64,000 nucleotides of DNA from Phenylobacterium sp. J367 (GCF_024699985.1 NZ_JAJONA010000001.1:1426001-1490000), one strand, 5' to 3'. Numbered from the stretch's first letter, positions 1 to 11,680 are shown. Program-made: numbers and translations. The notes: generated by a model from the letters alone, not told the origin.

Positions 1-1038
<1,038 letters not shown>

Positions 1039-1140
1039 GCGCCTTCTCAGGGGGTGAGGCCACGCAGGCGGCCCGCCAAGCCTCGCCCCCGCGTACGCAA
1101 ACCTGTATCTGGGCCGCACCAACTCCCAGGCAGGTATCTC

Positions 1141-2519
<1,379 letters not shown>

Positions 2520-2538
<19 letters not shown>

Positions 2539-2990
2539 CCGAAGGCCTGGCCGGCGGGCTGACCGTCCGTCCCGCGCGCCTGGAGGAGCTCCCGGCGTGC
2601 GCCGACCTCTATGTAAAGGTGCTCCGCGACACCTTCACCTGGCAGCCGCCGGAACGCCACCGTCGAGAGGACTTCGCCCGCGCCGCCCGCGAGGAGGAAA
2701 TCTATGTGGCGGTGCTGCAGGGCCGGATCGTCGGCTTGGCCGGCTTCTACCGGCCGCAGAACTTCCTGCATTCGCTTTATGTCACCGAGCGCGGCCTGGG
2801 CGTCGGCAAGGCGCTCTTGGACTACGTGGGCTCAGTGGCGGCCGGCCCGGTCTCGCTGAAGGTCCAGGCCCCCAACGTCCGCGCCCAGAAGTTCTACGCC
2901 CGCGAGGGCTTCGTCTGCGTGGAGCGCGGCCGCGACCCCGGCTCCGACGTGAACTGGCTGCGGCTGGTGCGGGACGTGGCGCAATCTTAA
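2520..2990 (+). CDS. GNAT-family N-acetyltransferase
   Basis: 156 residues. The GNAT fold is indicated by the N-terminal LTVRPARLEELPACADLY, the central strand IYVAVLQGRIVGLAGFY, the acetyl-CoA-binding region LYVTERGLGVGKALLDYV, and the late strand with VQAPNVRAQKFYAREGF. The only start that fits is TTG 2520, overlapping the end of lpdA by 19 bases, so it is probably translationally coupled to lpdA. The substrate cannot be read from the sequence. Start choice is moderately certain. Confidence 0.8.
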
Positions 2991-3047
2991 CGTGACCCGT
3001 CAGGGTTGCGGGCGCACACTGACGGCTTCCGCACGAGGAGGCCGACA

Positions 3048-3378
3048 ATGATCGCACTTCTTCTTGCCGCCGCCGTGACGCAGGCCGAGCCCGCGGCGAC
3101 CGAGACGCCCAATCTCTATAGGAGCGACGCCGCTGCGTGCCAGGCCCTGCGCCGGCACGTCGCCGAGCGCTCGGCGCCGGCCGCGGCGGGCGCACGCCCC
3201 CTTTAGGGGCCGCGGTCCGCGCAAGCTCGGCGAATTGCCGCCCGCCGCCGCGCAATATGCGGTCTTGCGGAGGGTCGATGGCTGTTCCCTCCCGGCTCCG
3301 GTCGGCTACCGGCAGGACTATCTGCTGCCCGGCGCGGCGGACCTCAGGCCCGCGGGTGCGCCTGCGAATAGGCGCTGA
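3048..3378 (+). CDS. Small secreted protein, frame-interrupted
   Basis: An ATG at 3048 behind GAGGAGG opens a short signal-peptide-like start ([15 protein letters not shown]) and reads to TAG at 3206. Protein-like sequence resumes one frame over ([20 protein letters not shown], then [15 protein letters not shown]) and ends at TGA 3376-3378, overlapping the end of xerC on the other strand. One extra base near the C5 run at 3197-3201 explains the break; joined, the product is about 109 residues, periplasmic or exported. I do not recognise the family. A true pseudogene is the alternative, but the intact downstream frame argues for a sequence error. Confidence 0.45.
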
Positions 3379-4269
3379 GCAGGGCGGCGGCGTCGACCTC
3401 GGTGTAGCGCTGGGTAGTCGACAGCGAGGCGTGGCCGAGCAGTTCCTGGATCGAGCGGAGATCCGCGCCCGCCCCTAGCAGATGGGTGGCGAAAGAGTGG
3501 CGCAGGGCGTGCGGCGTGGCGCTGGCCGGCAGGCCGAGGCGGCCGCGCAGCGTCTGGACCGTCGCCTGCACGTGACGCGGGCTGAGCGCCCCCCGCGCTT
3601 GGCGCGGAACAGGGGCTCATCGGGGCCTGAGGCGTATGGGGTTTCGGCGAGATAGGCGTCCACCGCCTCGCGCACGGCCGGCAGAACCGGCACGATCCGG
3701 GTCTTCGAGCCCTTGCCGGTGATGCGCAGGCTGTCCAACAGCGGCGCGTCGCGGCGTTTCAGGGAGAGCGCCTCGGAAATCCGCAGGCCGCAGCCGTAGA
3801 GCAGGGTCAGCACCGCCTGGTCGCGGGAGACCTCCCAGTCCTCACGGTCGGGATCGAGGGCGGGCTCGGCGATCAGGCCGCGGGCCTGGTCCTCGGTGAC
3901 CGGCCGCGGCGCGCCGGGCTTCACCTTGGGCCCACGCACGAGGGCGATGTGGGCGTTCGGCGCGTCGAGCCTGCGGTCGAGGAACCTGTGGAATGTGCGG
4001 ATGGCGGAGAGCGCCTGCGACAGCGAGCGGGGCGAGAGCGGATGGTCGCCCTGCCGCAGATGGGCCAGCCAGGCGCGGACCTCGCCGGCGGTGACGTCCG
4101 CCAGCCCCTTCACCGTCAGCCGTTCGGCGCGGTGCTGCTCCAGGAAGGCGATGTAGCGGCCCGCGGCGAAACCGTAGGCCTCCAGCGTGCGGGGCGAGGC
4201 CCGGCGCTCGTTGGCCAGGTGCTCCAGCCAGAGCGCCCGGGCCTCGGCGGCGGTCACAGGACCGGCCAC
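3344..4269 (-). CDS. xerC: Tyrosine recombinase XerC, frame-interrupted
   Basis: The N-terminal SAM-like core-binding domain (residues ~1-105) and catalytic domain are read in one frame to ...LFRAKRGG, then in another frame from LSPRHVQA to the stop. Catalytic residues are visible: Arg in [10 protein letters not shown], His-x-x-Arg in [12 protein letters not shown], and the His/Tyr pair in [13 protein letters not shown]. The break is at the C6 run 3589-3594 (G6 on the coding strand); one more G restores about 308 residues, normal for XerC. With XerD and FtsK it resolves chromosome dimers at dif. It overlaps the end of the DUF484 gene by 16 bases, the conserved DUF484-xerC order, so it is housekeeping rather than a mobile-element integrase. 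Confidence 0.9.
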
Positions 4270-4931
4270 CGCTCCGCCGTGCGCTCCACCACGCGGCCCA
4301 GGAACGCCACGAGCTCGGCGCCCATGTCGGGGGTGAAGCCCGCAGGGTCGGAGGAGCCGAAGGCGATCAGGCCTTGCCGCGCCGGCTCCCAGATCGCGAG
4401 GCGGACCATGGCCATGGACCGGATGCTCTCGGCCCGGTCGCCGAACAGGCCAAGCGCCGTGGGCGCGAAGCCCATCCGGTGCAGCGCCTGGTGGTCACCG
4501 AGGATCAGGTCGACCTGGCCCTCGACCAGGGCGCGCCAGCCGGCCGGCGTGTTTTCCGGGCCTTCCAGGGCCACCACCCCGGCGGCGAGGCCGAAGCGGA
4601 GCTGGGCGAGGTCGTCGACCCGGCGGGCGAGATCGGCGTGGTTGCGGCTCTCCAGCAGGTCGATGACCGCCCCGTGCGTCTGCCCCTGCGCGGCGTAATT
4701 CTCGCGCGCCGTGGCTTCGAGCTGCTGGCGGGCGCTCGCCTCGCGCTCGTGGGCGGCGTGCACCCGGGCGAGCGCGGCGTGGCCGAAGTCCACCACATTG
4801 TCGGCGGGCTTCAGGCCGAGCTCGGCCATCAGGTCCGCGTCGTCGCGGACGAGGCCCGGATGGTCGCGGAGGTAGGCGCGGACGCCGGCCTCCAGGTTGG
4901 TCTCGTCCGCCCTGGCCTCGGCCCCGTCCAT
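4254..4931 (-). CDS. DUF484 family protein
   Basis: 225 residues. The N-terminal segment (LRDHPGLVRDDADLMAELGL) and the following NVVDFGHAALARVHA are characteristic of DUF484, a cytoplasmic GAF-like family of unknown biochemical role that is commonly encoded just upstream of xerC. A helical stretch at about residues 60-110 is followed by a GAF-like half (FGLAAGVVALEG, GLFGDRAESIRSMAMVRL, GLIAFGSSD). Its 3' end overlaps xerC by 16 bases, so the two are probably translated together. No catalytic motif is apparent. Confidence 0.85.
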   Translation of the reverse strand: MDGAEARADETNLEAGVRAYLRDHPGLVRDDADLMAELGLKPADNVVDFGHAALARVHAAHEREASARQQLEATARENYAAQGQTHGAVIDLLESRNHADLARRVDDLAQLRFGLAAGVVALEGPENTPAGWRALVEGQVDLILGDHQALHRMGFAPTALGLFGDRAESIRSMAMVRLAIWEPARQGLIAFGSSDPAGFTPDMGAELVAFLGRVVERTAERWPVL

Positions 4932-4949
4932 GTCCGCCCCGCTGATATC

Positions 4950-5603
4950 CTAGAGGATGGACTGACCCGTCTTCGCCCAGTCCTTCAGGAATTGATCAAG
5001 ACCCTTCTCGGTTAACGGGTGCTTGAAGAGGGCCTGGAAGACGTCCGGCGGGATGGTCGCACAGTCGGCGCCGACCATGGCCGCCTGAGCCACGTGGGCC
5101 GGTGTGCGGATCGAGGCGGCGAGGATCTCGGTGTCGAAGCCGTAGTTGTCGTAGATGGTCCGGATCTCGGTGATCAGGTCCATGCCGTCGGCGCCGTGGT
5201 CGTCCAGCCGGCCGATGAACGGGGAGATGTAGCTGGCCCCCGCCTTGGCGGCGAGCAGCGCCTGGCTGGCCGAGAAGCAGAGGGTGACGTTGGTCAGGAT
5301 GCCTTCGCGGGCGAATTCGCGCGTGGCGATCAGGCCGTCGCGGGTCAGCGGGACCTTCACCACCACGTTCGGCGCGATGGTGGAGAGCCTGCGGCCCTCG
5401 TCCAGCATGCCGGCGGTGTCGGCGGCAGCGACCTCGGCGCTGACCGGGCCTTCGACGACAGCGCAGATCTCGCCGATCACGTCGAGCATGTTGCGGCCGG
5501 ATTTGGCGATGAGCGAGGGATTGGTGGTGACGCCGTCCACCAGGCCGGTGGCGGCCATGTCCTTGAGGACGGCCACGTCGGTGGTGTCGAGGAAGAGCTG
5601 CAT
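4950..5603 (-). CDS. fsa: Fructose-6-phosphate aldolase / class I transaldolase-like
   Basis: 217 residues, the short transaldolase subfamily (TalC/FSA). Seen: [13 protein letters not shown] at the N-terminus, [12 protein letters not shown] near residue 26, the Schiff-base lysine in VVVKVPLT (Lys83), [17 protein letters not shown], and [14 protein letters not shown]. The length and VKVPLT context fit transaldolase/FSA; which of the two reactions it carries out cannot be decided here. It is divergent from priA with a 63-bp gap, and upstream of DUF484-xerC on the same strand. Confidence 0.9.
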   Translation of the reverse strand: MQLFLDTTDVAVLKDMAATGLVDGVTTNPSLIAKSGRNMLDVIGEICAVVEGPVSAEVAAADTAGMLDEGRRLSTIAPNVVVKVPLTRDGLIATREFAREGILTNVTLCFSASQALLAAKAGASYISPFIGRLDDHGADGMDLITEIRTIYDNYGFDTEILAASIRTPAHVAQAAMVGADCATIPPDVFQALFKHPLTEKGLDQFLKDWAKTGQSIL

Positions 5604-5666
5604 GACTGACCCTTACGTTTCGAAGGGTGCTTGTAGCCGCTCGCCCGGAAAGCGCAAAAGGCTCCG

Positions 5667-7826
5667 GTGAGCCGCATCGCCTCCGTCCTCCTGCCCATGC
5701 CCCTTCCCGAGGCGTTCGACTATGCCGAACCCGAGGGGATGGACCTTGCCGTGGGCGACCAGGTCGCCGCCCCGCTGGGGCCACGGCTCATGCGCGGCGT
5801 CGTCGTCGGCCTGCGCGACGCGGTGGGCGGCAACCGGCCGCTGAAGCCGCTGGCCGAGCGGCTCGACGAGCCCCGCCTGCCGGAGAACACGCTGGAGTTC
5901 GTCCAGTGGGCCGCCCGCTACGCTGTCGACGCCCCCGGCGGGCCGCTGGCCATCGCGCTGCGCGGCGCCCGCGCACCGAAGCCGAAGCCGGTAAAGGTCC
6001 TAGAGCTGACCGGCGCCGAGCCCGGGAAGCTGACCCCCGCCCGGCAGAAGGTCCTGGACGCCGCCGCGGCGCCGATGAGCCCGGCCGACCTCGCTCGCGC
6101 CGCGGGCGTCTCCTCCGGGGTCGTGAAGGGGTTGGTGGACGAAGGCGTGCTGGCCGTCCGCCAGATCGTCGCCGAGGCCGCCTTCGACCCGCCGGACCTT
6201 TCGCGTCCGGGCCCGGAGCTGAACCCCAGCCAGCGGGCCTCCGCCGAGGCGATGACCGCCCTGCTCGACGAGGACCGGTTCGGCGTCGCCCTGCTCGACG
6301 GGGTGACGGGGTCGGGCAAGACTGAGGTCTATCTCGAGGCGGCCGCCCACGCCCTGGCCGCCGACCCCACGGCCCAGGTGCTGATCCTGCTGCCGGAGAT
6401 CGCCCTGACCCAGGCGGTCATCGGCCGGGTCGCCGCGCGCTTCGGCGCCCAGCCGGGGGAGTGGCACTCCGACGTCGCCCCGCCGGCCCGACGGCGGACC
6501 TGGGAGGCGGTGGCGAGCGGACGCTGCCGGATCGTGGTCGGCGCCCGCTCGGCCCTCTTCCTGCCGTTCCTGAACCTCCGGCTGATCGTCGTCGACGAGG
6601 AGCACGACAGCTCCTTCAAGCAGGAGGAGGGCTTCATCTACCACGCCCGCGACCTCGCGGTGGTCCGCGGCCGGATCGAGAAGGCGGCGGTGGTGCTGGC
6701 CTCCGCCACCCCGTCCCTGGAAAGCCTCCGGAACGCCGAGACCGGCCGCTACCGTTGGCTGAGGCTGGCCGGCCGCCACGGGATCGCCCGCCTGCCGGAC
6801 ATCGAGCTGGTCGACCTTCGCGTGACGCCGCCGGAAACGGGGCGCTGGCTCTCCCCGCCGCTCGTGACGGCCATGGCGGAGACCCTGGCGCGCGGCGAAC
6901 AGACCCTCCTCTTCCTCAACCGCCGGGGCTATGCGCCCCTGGTGCTCTGCCGCGCCTGCGGCGAGCGGATGACGGCGCCCGACACCGATTCCTGGCTGGT
7001 CGAGCACCGCTACTCCGGCCGGCTGGTCTGCCACCTGACCGGCTTCTCCATGCCCAAGCCCGACCGCTGTCCGCACTGCGGGGCGAAGGACAGCCTGGTC
7101 TCCATCGGTCCCGGCGTGGAGCGGGTGGAGGAGGAGGCCAGGCTGCTGTTCCCCGAGGCCAGGGTGGCGGTGTTCTCCTCAGACACCGTGTTCGACGCCC
7201 GCGAGGCCAGGCGGCTCGTGGAGAGCATGGCGGCCGGCGACATCGATATCCTGGTGGCCACCCAGGCCGCCGCCAAGGGCCACAACTTCCCGAAGCTCAC
7301 CCTGGTGGGCGTGGTCGACGCCGACCTCGGCCTGCGCGGCGGCGACCTCCGCGCCGCCGAGCGCACCTACCAACTGCTCGCCCAGGCGACCGGGCGGGCC
7401 GGCCGCCGTGACCGGCCGGGCAAGGCTCTGCTGCAGACCTACGCTCCGGACCACGCCGTCATGCAGGCGCTGGCCGCCCAGGATCGGGACGCCTTCGTGG
7501 CCGCCGAGATGGAGGAGCGCGAGTTCGCGAGGCTGCCGCCCTTCGGACGCCTGGCCGCCGTCGTGGCCTCCGGCACCGACCCCGGCCAGCTTGACGCCTT
7601 CGTGCGGACCATGGCGGAGGCGGCGCCGAACGCCGAGGGCGTGGAGGTCTATGGCCCGGCCGACGCGCCCCTCGGCCTCGTGCGCGGGCGCCGCCGCAAG
7701 CGCTTCCTGGTCCGCGCCGACCGCACGGTCGACCTTTCGGCCTACATGGCGACCTGGCGCGCGCGGGTGAAGCCGCCCGCGTCGGTCCGCGTGGCGATCG
7801 ATATCGACCCCTACAGCTTCCTCTAA
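5667..7826 (+). CDS. priA: Primosomal protein N' (replication restart helicase)
   Basis: 719 residues, GTG start at 5667. The N-terminal 3'-DNA-binding domain (VLLPMPLPEAFDY, VGDQVAAPLGPR) is followed by a superfamily-2 helicase core: Walker A GVTGSGKTEVY near residue 212, DEEHD near 310, the ATPS motif, then the zinc-binding cysteines (CRACG, CPHCG and flanking) around 427-475 and the C-terminal TQAAAKGHNFP and QATGRAGRRD motifs. PriA reloads the replisome at stalled forks. The gene is intact and stands divergent from fsa. Confidence 0.96.
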   Translation: MSRIASVLLPMPLPEAFDYAEPEGMDLAVGDQVAAPLGPRLMRGVVVGLRDAVGGNRPLKPLAERLDEPRLPENTLEFVQWAARYAVDAPGGPLAIALRGARAPKPKPVKVLELTGAEPGKLTPARQKVLDAAAAPMSPADLARAAGVSSGVVKGLVDEGVLAVRQIVAEAAFDPPDLSRPGPELNPSQRASAEAMTALLDEDRFGVALLDGVTGSGKTEVYLEAAAHALAADPTAQVLILLPEIALTQAVIGRVAARFGAQPGEWHSDVAPPARRRTWEAVASGRCRIVVGARSALFLPFLNLRLIVVDEEHDSSFKQEEGFIYHARDLAVVRGRIEKAAVVLASATPSLESLRNAETGRYRWLRLAGRHGIARLPDIELVDLRVTPPETGRWLSPPLVTAMAETLARGEQTLLFLNRRGYAPLVLCRACGERMTAPDTDSWLVEHRYSGRLVCHLTGFSMPKPDRCPHCGAKDSLVSIGPGVERVEEEARLLFPEARVAVFSSDTVFDAREARRLVESMAAGDIDILVATQAAAKGHNFPKLTLVGVVDADLGLRGGDLRAAERTYQLLAQATGRAGRRDRPGKALLQTYAPDHAVMQALAAQDRDAFVAAEMEEREFARLPPFGRLAAVVASGTDPGQLDAFVRTMAEAAPNAEGVEVYGPADAPLGLVRGRRRKRFLVRADRTVDLSAYMATWRARVKPPASVRVAIDIDPYSFL

Positions 7827-7834
7827 CCCGCGGC

Positions 7835-9511
7835 CTAGGCCGGCAGGCTCTGGACCTGGGCCGCCGTCATGGCGTTGAGCTGGGCCGCGGTCATCTGGCT
7901 GATCTGGGTCGAGCTCAGCGACTGGATCTGGGTCACGGTCAGCGAGGGAATCTGCAGCGGGGTGATCGCAAGGATCTGCGTCGAGCTCAGTCCGCCGATC
8001 ACCGTCGTCGACAGCGAGCCGATCTGACCGCCGGAGAAGGCGGCGATCTGCAGGGCGTTGAACTTCTGGAAGTCCGCCGCCGACATGGCGCTCAGCACCG
8101 GCGCGGAGAGGCCCTTCACCTGGGCGGCGGACAGCGCGCCCACCTGGGTCGAGGACAGGGCGTAGAACTTCTGCGACGAGATCGCGCCAAGCTGCTGCGA
8201 GGACAGGCCCGAGAGCTGGGTGGTGGTCAGCGCGGTCAGGGCCGTCGAGGAGAACGACCCTATCCGGTCGGACGACAGGGCCGCGAGCTGGGTCGAGGTG
8301 AACTCGCCGGCGTCCGTCGCGCTCAGGCTGTAGGCCTGGTAGGCCGACAGACCCTTGATCTGATTGGTGCCCAGCGAGCGGATCATCGTCTCGTCGAGCG
8401 AGGAGAAGTTCTCCACGGACAGCGAGCCGATCTGGCTCGAGGTCAGCGCCCTGATCTGGGTGTCGGTCAGGCGATCGAAGTCCGTCAGCGACAGGCTGGA
8501 GATCTGGTAGCTCGAAAGGCCCTGGATCTTGGTGGTGGTCAGGCCCTGGATCTGCGTGTCCGAGAGGCTGAACAGGTTCTCCACGGAGAGGCCGCTGAGC
8601 TGGGCCGGCGTGAAGAGGTCGATCTGGGTCGTCGAGAACTTGCTGAATTCCGTGGAGGTCAGGGCGCCGAGCTGGGTGACGGTCAGGCCGGCCACCTGGG
8701 TCGAGCTGAGGGCCTGGAGCTGGGACGTGCCGAGGGACCCGAGGTTGGTGCCGCTGAGAGCGCCGATCTGGGTGGCCGTGAGGGCGGCCACATGCGTTGC
8801 GGTCAGTTCGCCGAAGTCGGTGGCGCTCAGGCTCTTCAGCTGGTTGGCGTTGAGCCCGGTGATCTGGGTGGTGGTCAGCGCCGCCACCTGGGTCGCGGTC
8901 AGGCCGGAGACGGCGCTGGTGCTGAGGGCCCCGATCTGCGTGCTGGTCAGCGCCGACTGTTGGGTGGCGGTCAGGCCGTCGACCTGGTCTGCGCTCAGGG
9001 CGGCGACCTGGGTGGTGGTGAAGCCGCCGATATGGGTCGAGCTGAACTCGGCCATGTCGGTTTCTGTCAGCGCCGCAAACTGGATGGCGGACAGGCCGCG
9101 CAGCTGGGTGCTCGTAAGCGAGGCGACCTGGGTCGCTGACAGCGCCGAGAATTTCGAGCCGGAGAGCGCATTGAGCTGGGTCGACGTCAGGCCGTCGAGG
9201 CGCGTCTCGTCGAGCGCGACGAGTTGGGTGGTGGAGAACGCGTTCAGCTGGGCGCCGGACAGCGCCATCAGCTGGTCGGCGTCGAACAGCACGGCCGGGC
9301 CGAAGTGCTGGATCTGGGTCGTCGACAACCCCTTGACCGCCGTGCTCGACAGCTGGGTCACCTGGGTCGCGGACAGCACCTCGATCCCCGTGGTGGTCAG
9401 GGCCGCCACCTGGGTCGACTTCAGCTGACCGAGTTGGGTCTCTGTCAGCGACTGCAGGCGCGTCTGGGTGAGACGCGACATCTGAGCGGCCGAGAGGTAG
9501 CTGATCGGCAT
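7835..9511 (-). CDS. Octapeptide (LTxTQ[ILV]xx) tandem-repeat protein
   Basis: 558 residues made almost wholly of about 68 tandem eight-residue units with consensus L-[ST]-x-T-Q-[ILV]-x-x (for example LTATQVAA, LTTTQITG, LSSTQVGA). Position 1 is almost invariantly Leu or Phe and position 6 an aliphatic, which suggests a regular solenoid with two hydrophobic ridges; that is inference. No signal peptide, membrane segment or catalytic motif is visible. I chose ATG 9511 (MPISYLSAAQ) because AGGGA lies six bases upstream; an upstream in-frame start at 9571 would add only non-repeat sequence. The nearest neighbour on this strand is terC, 148 bp upstream with a hairpin between. Comparable repeats occur in other alphaproteobacterial hypothetical proteins; function unknown. 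Confidence 0.8.
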   Translation of the reverse strand: MPISYLSAAQMSRLTQTRLQSLTETQLGQLKSTQVAALTTTGIEVLSATQVTQLSSTAVKGLSTTQIQHFGPAVLFDADQLMALSGAQLNAFSTTQLVALDETRLDGLTSTQLNALSGSKFSALSATQVASLTSTQLRGLSAIQFAALTETDMAEFSSTHIGGFTTTQVAALSADQVDGLTATQQSALTSTQIGALSTSAVSGLTATQVAALTTTQITGLNANQLKSLSATDFGELTATHVAALTATQIGALSGTNLGSLGTSQLQALSSTQVAGLTVTQLGALTSTEFSKFSTTQIDLFTPAQLSGLSVENLFSLSDTQIQGLTTTKIQGLSSYQISSLSLTDFDRLTDTQIRALTSSQIGSLSVENFSSLDETMIRSLGTNQIKGLSAYQAYSLSATDAGEFTSTQLAALSSDRIGSFSSTALTALTTTQLSGLSSQQLGAISSQKFYALSSTQVGALSAAQVKGLSAPVLSAMSAADFQKFNALQIAAFSGGQIGSLSTTVIGGLSSTQILAITPLQIPSLTVTQIQSLSSTQISQMTAAQLNAMTAAQVQSLPA

Positions 9512-9586
9512 GCTGGTCCCTGGCGCACAGCCTCCGGCGCCGCATTGCCGACGCGCTGGGTGATCTCGCATGCCGAGCTTAAGATA

Positions 9587-9626
9587 GGGCGGACGGAGAG
9601 GCTTAACGAAAACCTCTCCGCCCGCC
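9587..9626. terminator. Stem-loop between terC and the octapeptide-repeat gene
   Basis: Two 14-15 nt arms (9587-9601 and 9613-9626) pair with a single mismatch around an 11-nt A-rich loop. The hairpin lies 33 bp beyond the terC stop, so it could end terC transcription or stabilise the 5' region of the repeat gene. No clear U tract follows in the terC direction (only TATCTTA), so termination is not certain. Confidence 0.4.
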
Positions 9627-9658
9627 TGCGACTCAGGGCGGCAGGCGCCGACCCATCG

Positions 9659-10453
9659 CTAGTGGAGCGTCGCGTCCGACTTCCTCGCCGCAGCGCGCCT
9701 GGCCAGCATGTTCAGCCCTTCGACGAGCGCCGAGAACGCCATGGCGGCGTAGATGTAGCCCTTCGGAACATGCACCCCGAAGCCATCGGCGATCAGCACC
9801 GCGCCGATCATCAGCAGGAAGCCCAGGGCCAGCATGACGACGGTCGGGTTGTGGTGGATGAAGTTGGCCAGCGGGTCGGCCGCCAACAACATCACCAGCA
9901 CCGCCACCACCACGGCGACCACCATGATCGGCAGGTGGTCGGTCATGCCCACGGCCGTCAGGATCGAGTCGATCGAGAAGACCAGGTCGAGCAGCAGGAT
10001 CTGGAAGATCGCGGCCCCGAAGTTGGCCGCCACCCGACCGGTGGTGTCCATGACGCCGTGGCCATCGCCGGGCGCGGTCTTCTCGTGGATCTCGGTCGTC
10101 GCCTTCCAGACCAGGAACAGGCCGCCGGCGATCAGGATCAGGTCGCGCCAGGAGAACTGGAGCTCGAAGGCGGGCATGCCGTGCGCGTCGACCGGCCCCT
10201 GCCAGGGCAGCGAGAACACCGGCTGGGTCAGGGTGACGATGAAGGCGATAGTCGATAGCAGCGCCAGGCGCATGATCAGCGCGAGGGAAATGCCCACCCG
10301 GCGGGCCTTGACGCGCTGATGCTCGGGCAGCTTGTTCGATAGGATCGAGATGAAGATCAGGTTGTCGATCCCGAGCACCACCTCCATCACGATCAGGGTG
10401 ATGAGTGCCGCCCAGGCGGCGGGGTCGCTGACGAGGGCCGTGATGCTCTCCAT
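9659..10453 (-). CDS. TerC family integral membrane protein
   Basis: 264 residues with about seven hydrophobic segments. Family signatures are [20 protein letters not shown] near residue 22 and [20 protein letters not shown] near 150, each with the Asp in a membrane helix that is typical of TerC, plus [13 protein letters not shown]. TerC proteins are linked to Mn2+ export or loading of exoenzymes and, in some bacteria, tellurite resistance; here the role is inferred from family only. ATG 10453 follows a GGGAGAG ribosome site. The 5' leader is unusually structured (separate entry). Confidence 0.9.
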   Translation of the reverse strand: MESITALVSDPAAWAALITLIVMEVVLGIDNLIFISILSNKLPEHQRVKARRVGISLALIMRLALLSTIAFIVTLTQPVFSLPWQGPVDAHGMPAFELQFSWRDLILIAGGLFLVWKATTEIHEKTAPGDGHGVMDTTGRVAANFGAAIFQILLLDLVFSIDSILTAVGMTDHLPIMVVAVVVAVLVMLLAADPLANFIHHNPTVVMLALGFLLMIGAVLIADGFGVHVPKGYIYAAMAFSALVEGLNMLARRAAARKSDATLH

Positions 10454-10660
10454 GGTCTTGCCGTTTCTCTCCCGTGAATTCCGACGCCTTATCTAGTGGC
10501 GCTTGCCCGCGCGGTAAGAGCGCGGGCGAAAGCCTTGGACTTATCCACAGCCAAGGCGGGGGCTGTGGGCGCCTACGAAACGAGCCTCGCCTAATGGGCG
10601 AGCACTTGGCCCTGCGGCCCGAGCTCTTGTTTCACACCATTACGACCCCGTGATGTCAAG
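10454..10660 (-). promoter_or_regulatory. Structured 5' leader and promoter region of terC
   Basis: Reading toward terC: a TTGACA -35-like box (plus 10654-10659), a 6-bp hairpin (10586-10602, loop TAATG on the plus strand), then two stems that exclude each other, 10597-independent: 10561-10568 with 10545-10552 (8 bp) versus 10551-10557 with 10532-10538 (7 bp), which share bases 10551-10552. A 7-bp GC stem (10505-10511 with 10521-10527) lies nearest the gene. Mutually exclusive stems suggest an attenuator or riboswitch. terC genes are often controlled by the Mn-sensing yybP-ykoY riboswitch, but I do not see its conserved core. Confidence 0.4.
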
Positions 10661-10942
10661 TGATCGGGGCGACCCCTATAGATCGTTCGGTCCCCAGGGG
10701 GAATGAATTGAGCATCTTTTCAGAGAACGCGCCAATCGGCATGGCATAGTGTTCTTAACGGCCGCCCGGCCGTTAACATCTTCTATTTCTAAACTCTTGG
10801 TCCCGGAAGATATTGCCGCCGTGCTTCGTGCCCAGTGGCGCGATGACGGGCGGCGACCTGCCGTCGCAGGCGCGTAAACCCTCTTTTCACTCACTGCGAC
10901 TTAGGGTTATCCCTTCGGCTGTAGCGTCGGGGAGTGCCCAGC
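10661..10942. other. Intergenic region between terC leader and CHAP gene
   Basis: No coding frame stands out. Base composition is lower in GC than the genes. It holds a perfect 10-bp-arm palindrome with a 2-base centre at 10755-10776 (arms TTAACGGCCG and CGGCCGTTAA) and presumably the promoter of the CHAP gene. The palindrome has no following U tract, so an operator fits better than a terminator. Confidence 0.4.
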
Positions 10943-11616
10943 ATGCGTAAACGGATGAGGTCCCTTCTGGGGGGCCGTGACCGTCGCCGCGTTCGTCGGC
11001 ATGACGCCAGCGGCCGCCACGGCTGACATCTACTGGCAGTGCGTTCCGTTCGCGCGCCTGCTCTCCGGCATCCAGATCTTCGGCGACGCGCGCACCTGGT
11101 GGCAGCAGGCTGTCGGCAAGTACGAGACGGGCTTCCAGCCGAAGGCCGGCGCCGTGCTCTGCTTCAAGCCCACCGACCGGATGCGTCTTGGCCACGTGGC
11201 CGTGGTCTCACAGGTCCTCACCGACCGCGTCGTGCAGATCACCCACGCCAACTGGTCGCCGATCGGCGGCACGCGCGGCCAGGTGGAGAAGGACGTCACC
11301 GTCATCGATGTGTCGCCGAGCGGCGATTGGAGCCAGGTGAAGGTGTGGTACGACCCGAGCCGGGACCTCGGCGGCTCGACCTATCCGACCTATGGCTTCA
11401 TCTACCAGGACGCCACCGCCAAGAAGATCGCCGCCAACGGCTGGAATTCCGCCGGCGCCACGGCGCTGGCCGTCGCCCAGACGGCGGCCAACCAGGTTTC
11501 GGCCGCGGTCCGTCCGGGCGCGGGCCCGCTGGCCATCCTCAGCCAGGCCGCCGATCTCTACCGACCGGATCGGCGCGCTGATCGCCGCCGCCACCGGCCA
11601 GGGCGGCGAACGCTAA
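10943..11616 (+). CDS. Secreted CHAP-domain hydrolase, frame-interrupted
   Basis: ATG 10943 opens MRKRMRSLLG, then one extra G in the G6 run 10969-10974 shifts the frame; the corrected product has a signal peptide (AVTVAAFVGMTPAAATA) and a CHAP domain with catalytic Cys in YWQCVPFAR, His in LGHVAVVSQ and the HANWSP motif. A second single-base insertion near 11561 (CC for C) breaks the tail; the other frame continues DRIGALIAAATGQGGER to TAA 11614-11616. Joined length is about 223 residues. CHAP enzymes cut peptidoglycan amide bonds in the periplasm. A GTG start at 10977 in the second frame would remove the positively charged signal start, so I reject it. Confidence 0.75.
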
Positions 11617-11680
11617 GTGCTTATTCCCGCAACCGTTCCTTAAGCGGGACGGGCGCACGCTGGACGTCAGAGCAGACCTG

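Noticed and set aside
3344..4269. Integrase of a mobile element next to tRNAs
   Set aside because: It has the conserved DUF484-xerC arrangement, no tRNA is adjacent, and no att repeats or cargo genes are seen.
7835..9511. CRISPR-like or satellite direct repeats
   Set aside because: The 24-bp periodicity is coding, continuous and diverged, with no spacers and no cas genes.
10454..10660. yybP-ykoY manganese riboswitch
   Set aside because: Position before terC is right, but I could not find the conserved internal-loop core in the leader, so I call it only a structured leader.
10755..10776. CtrA box in the palindrome
   Set aside because: The two TTAA are 14 bases apart; CtrA requires seven.
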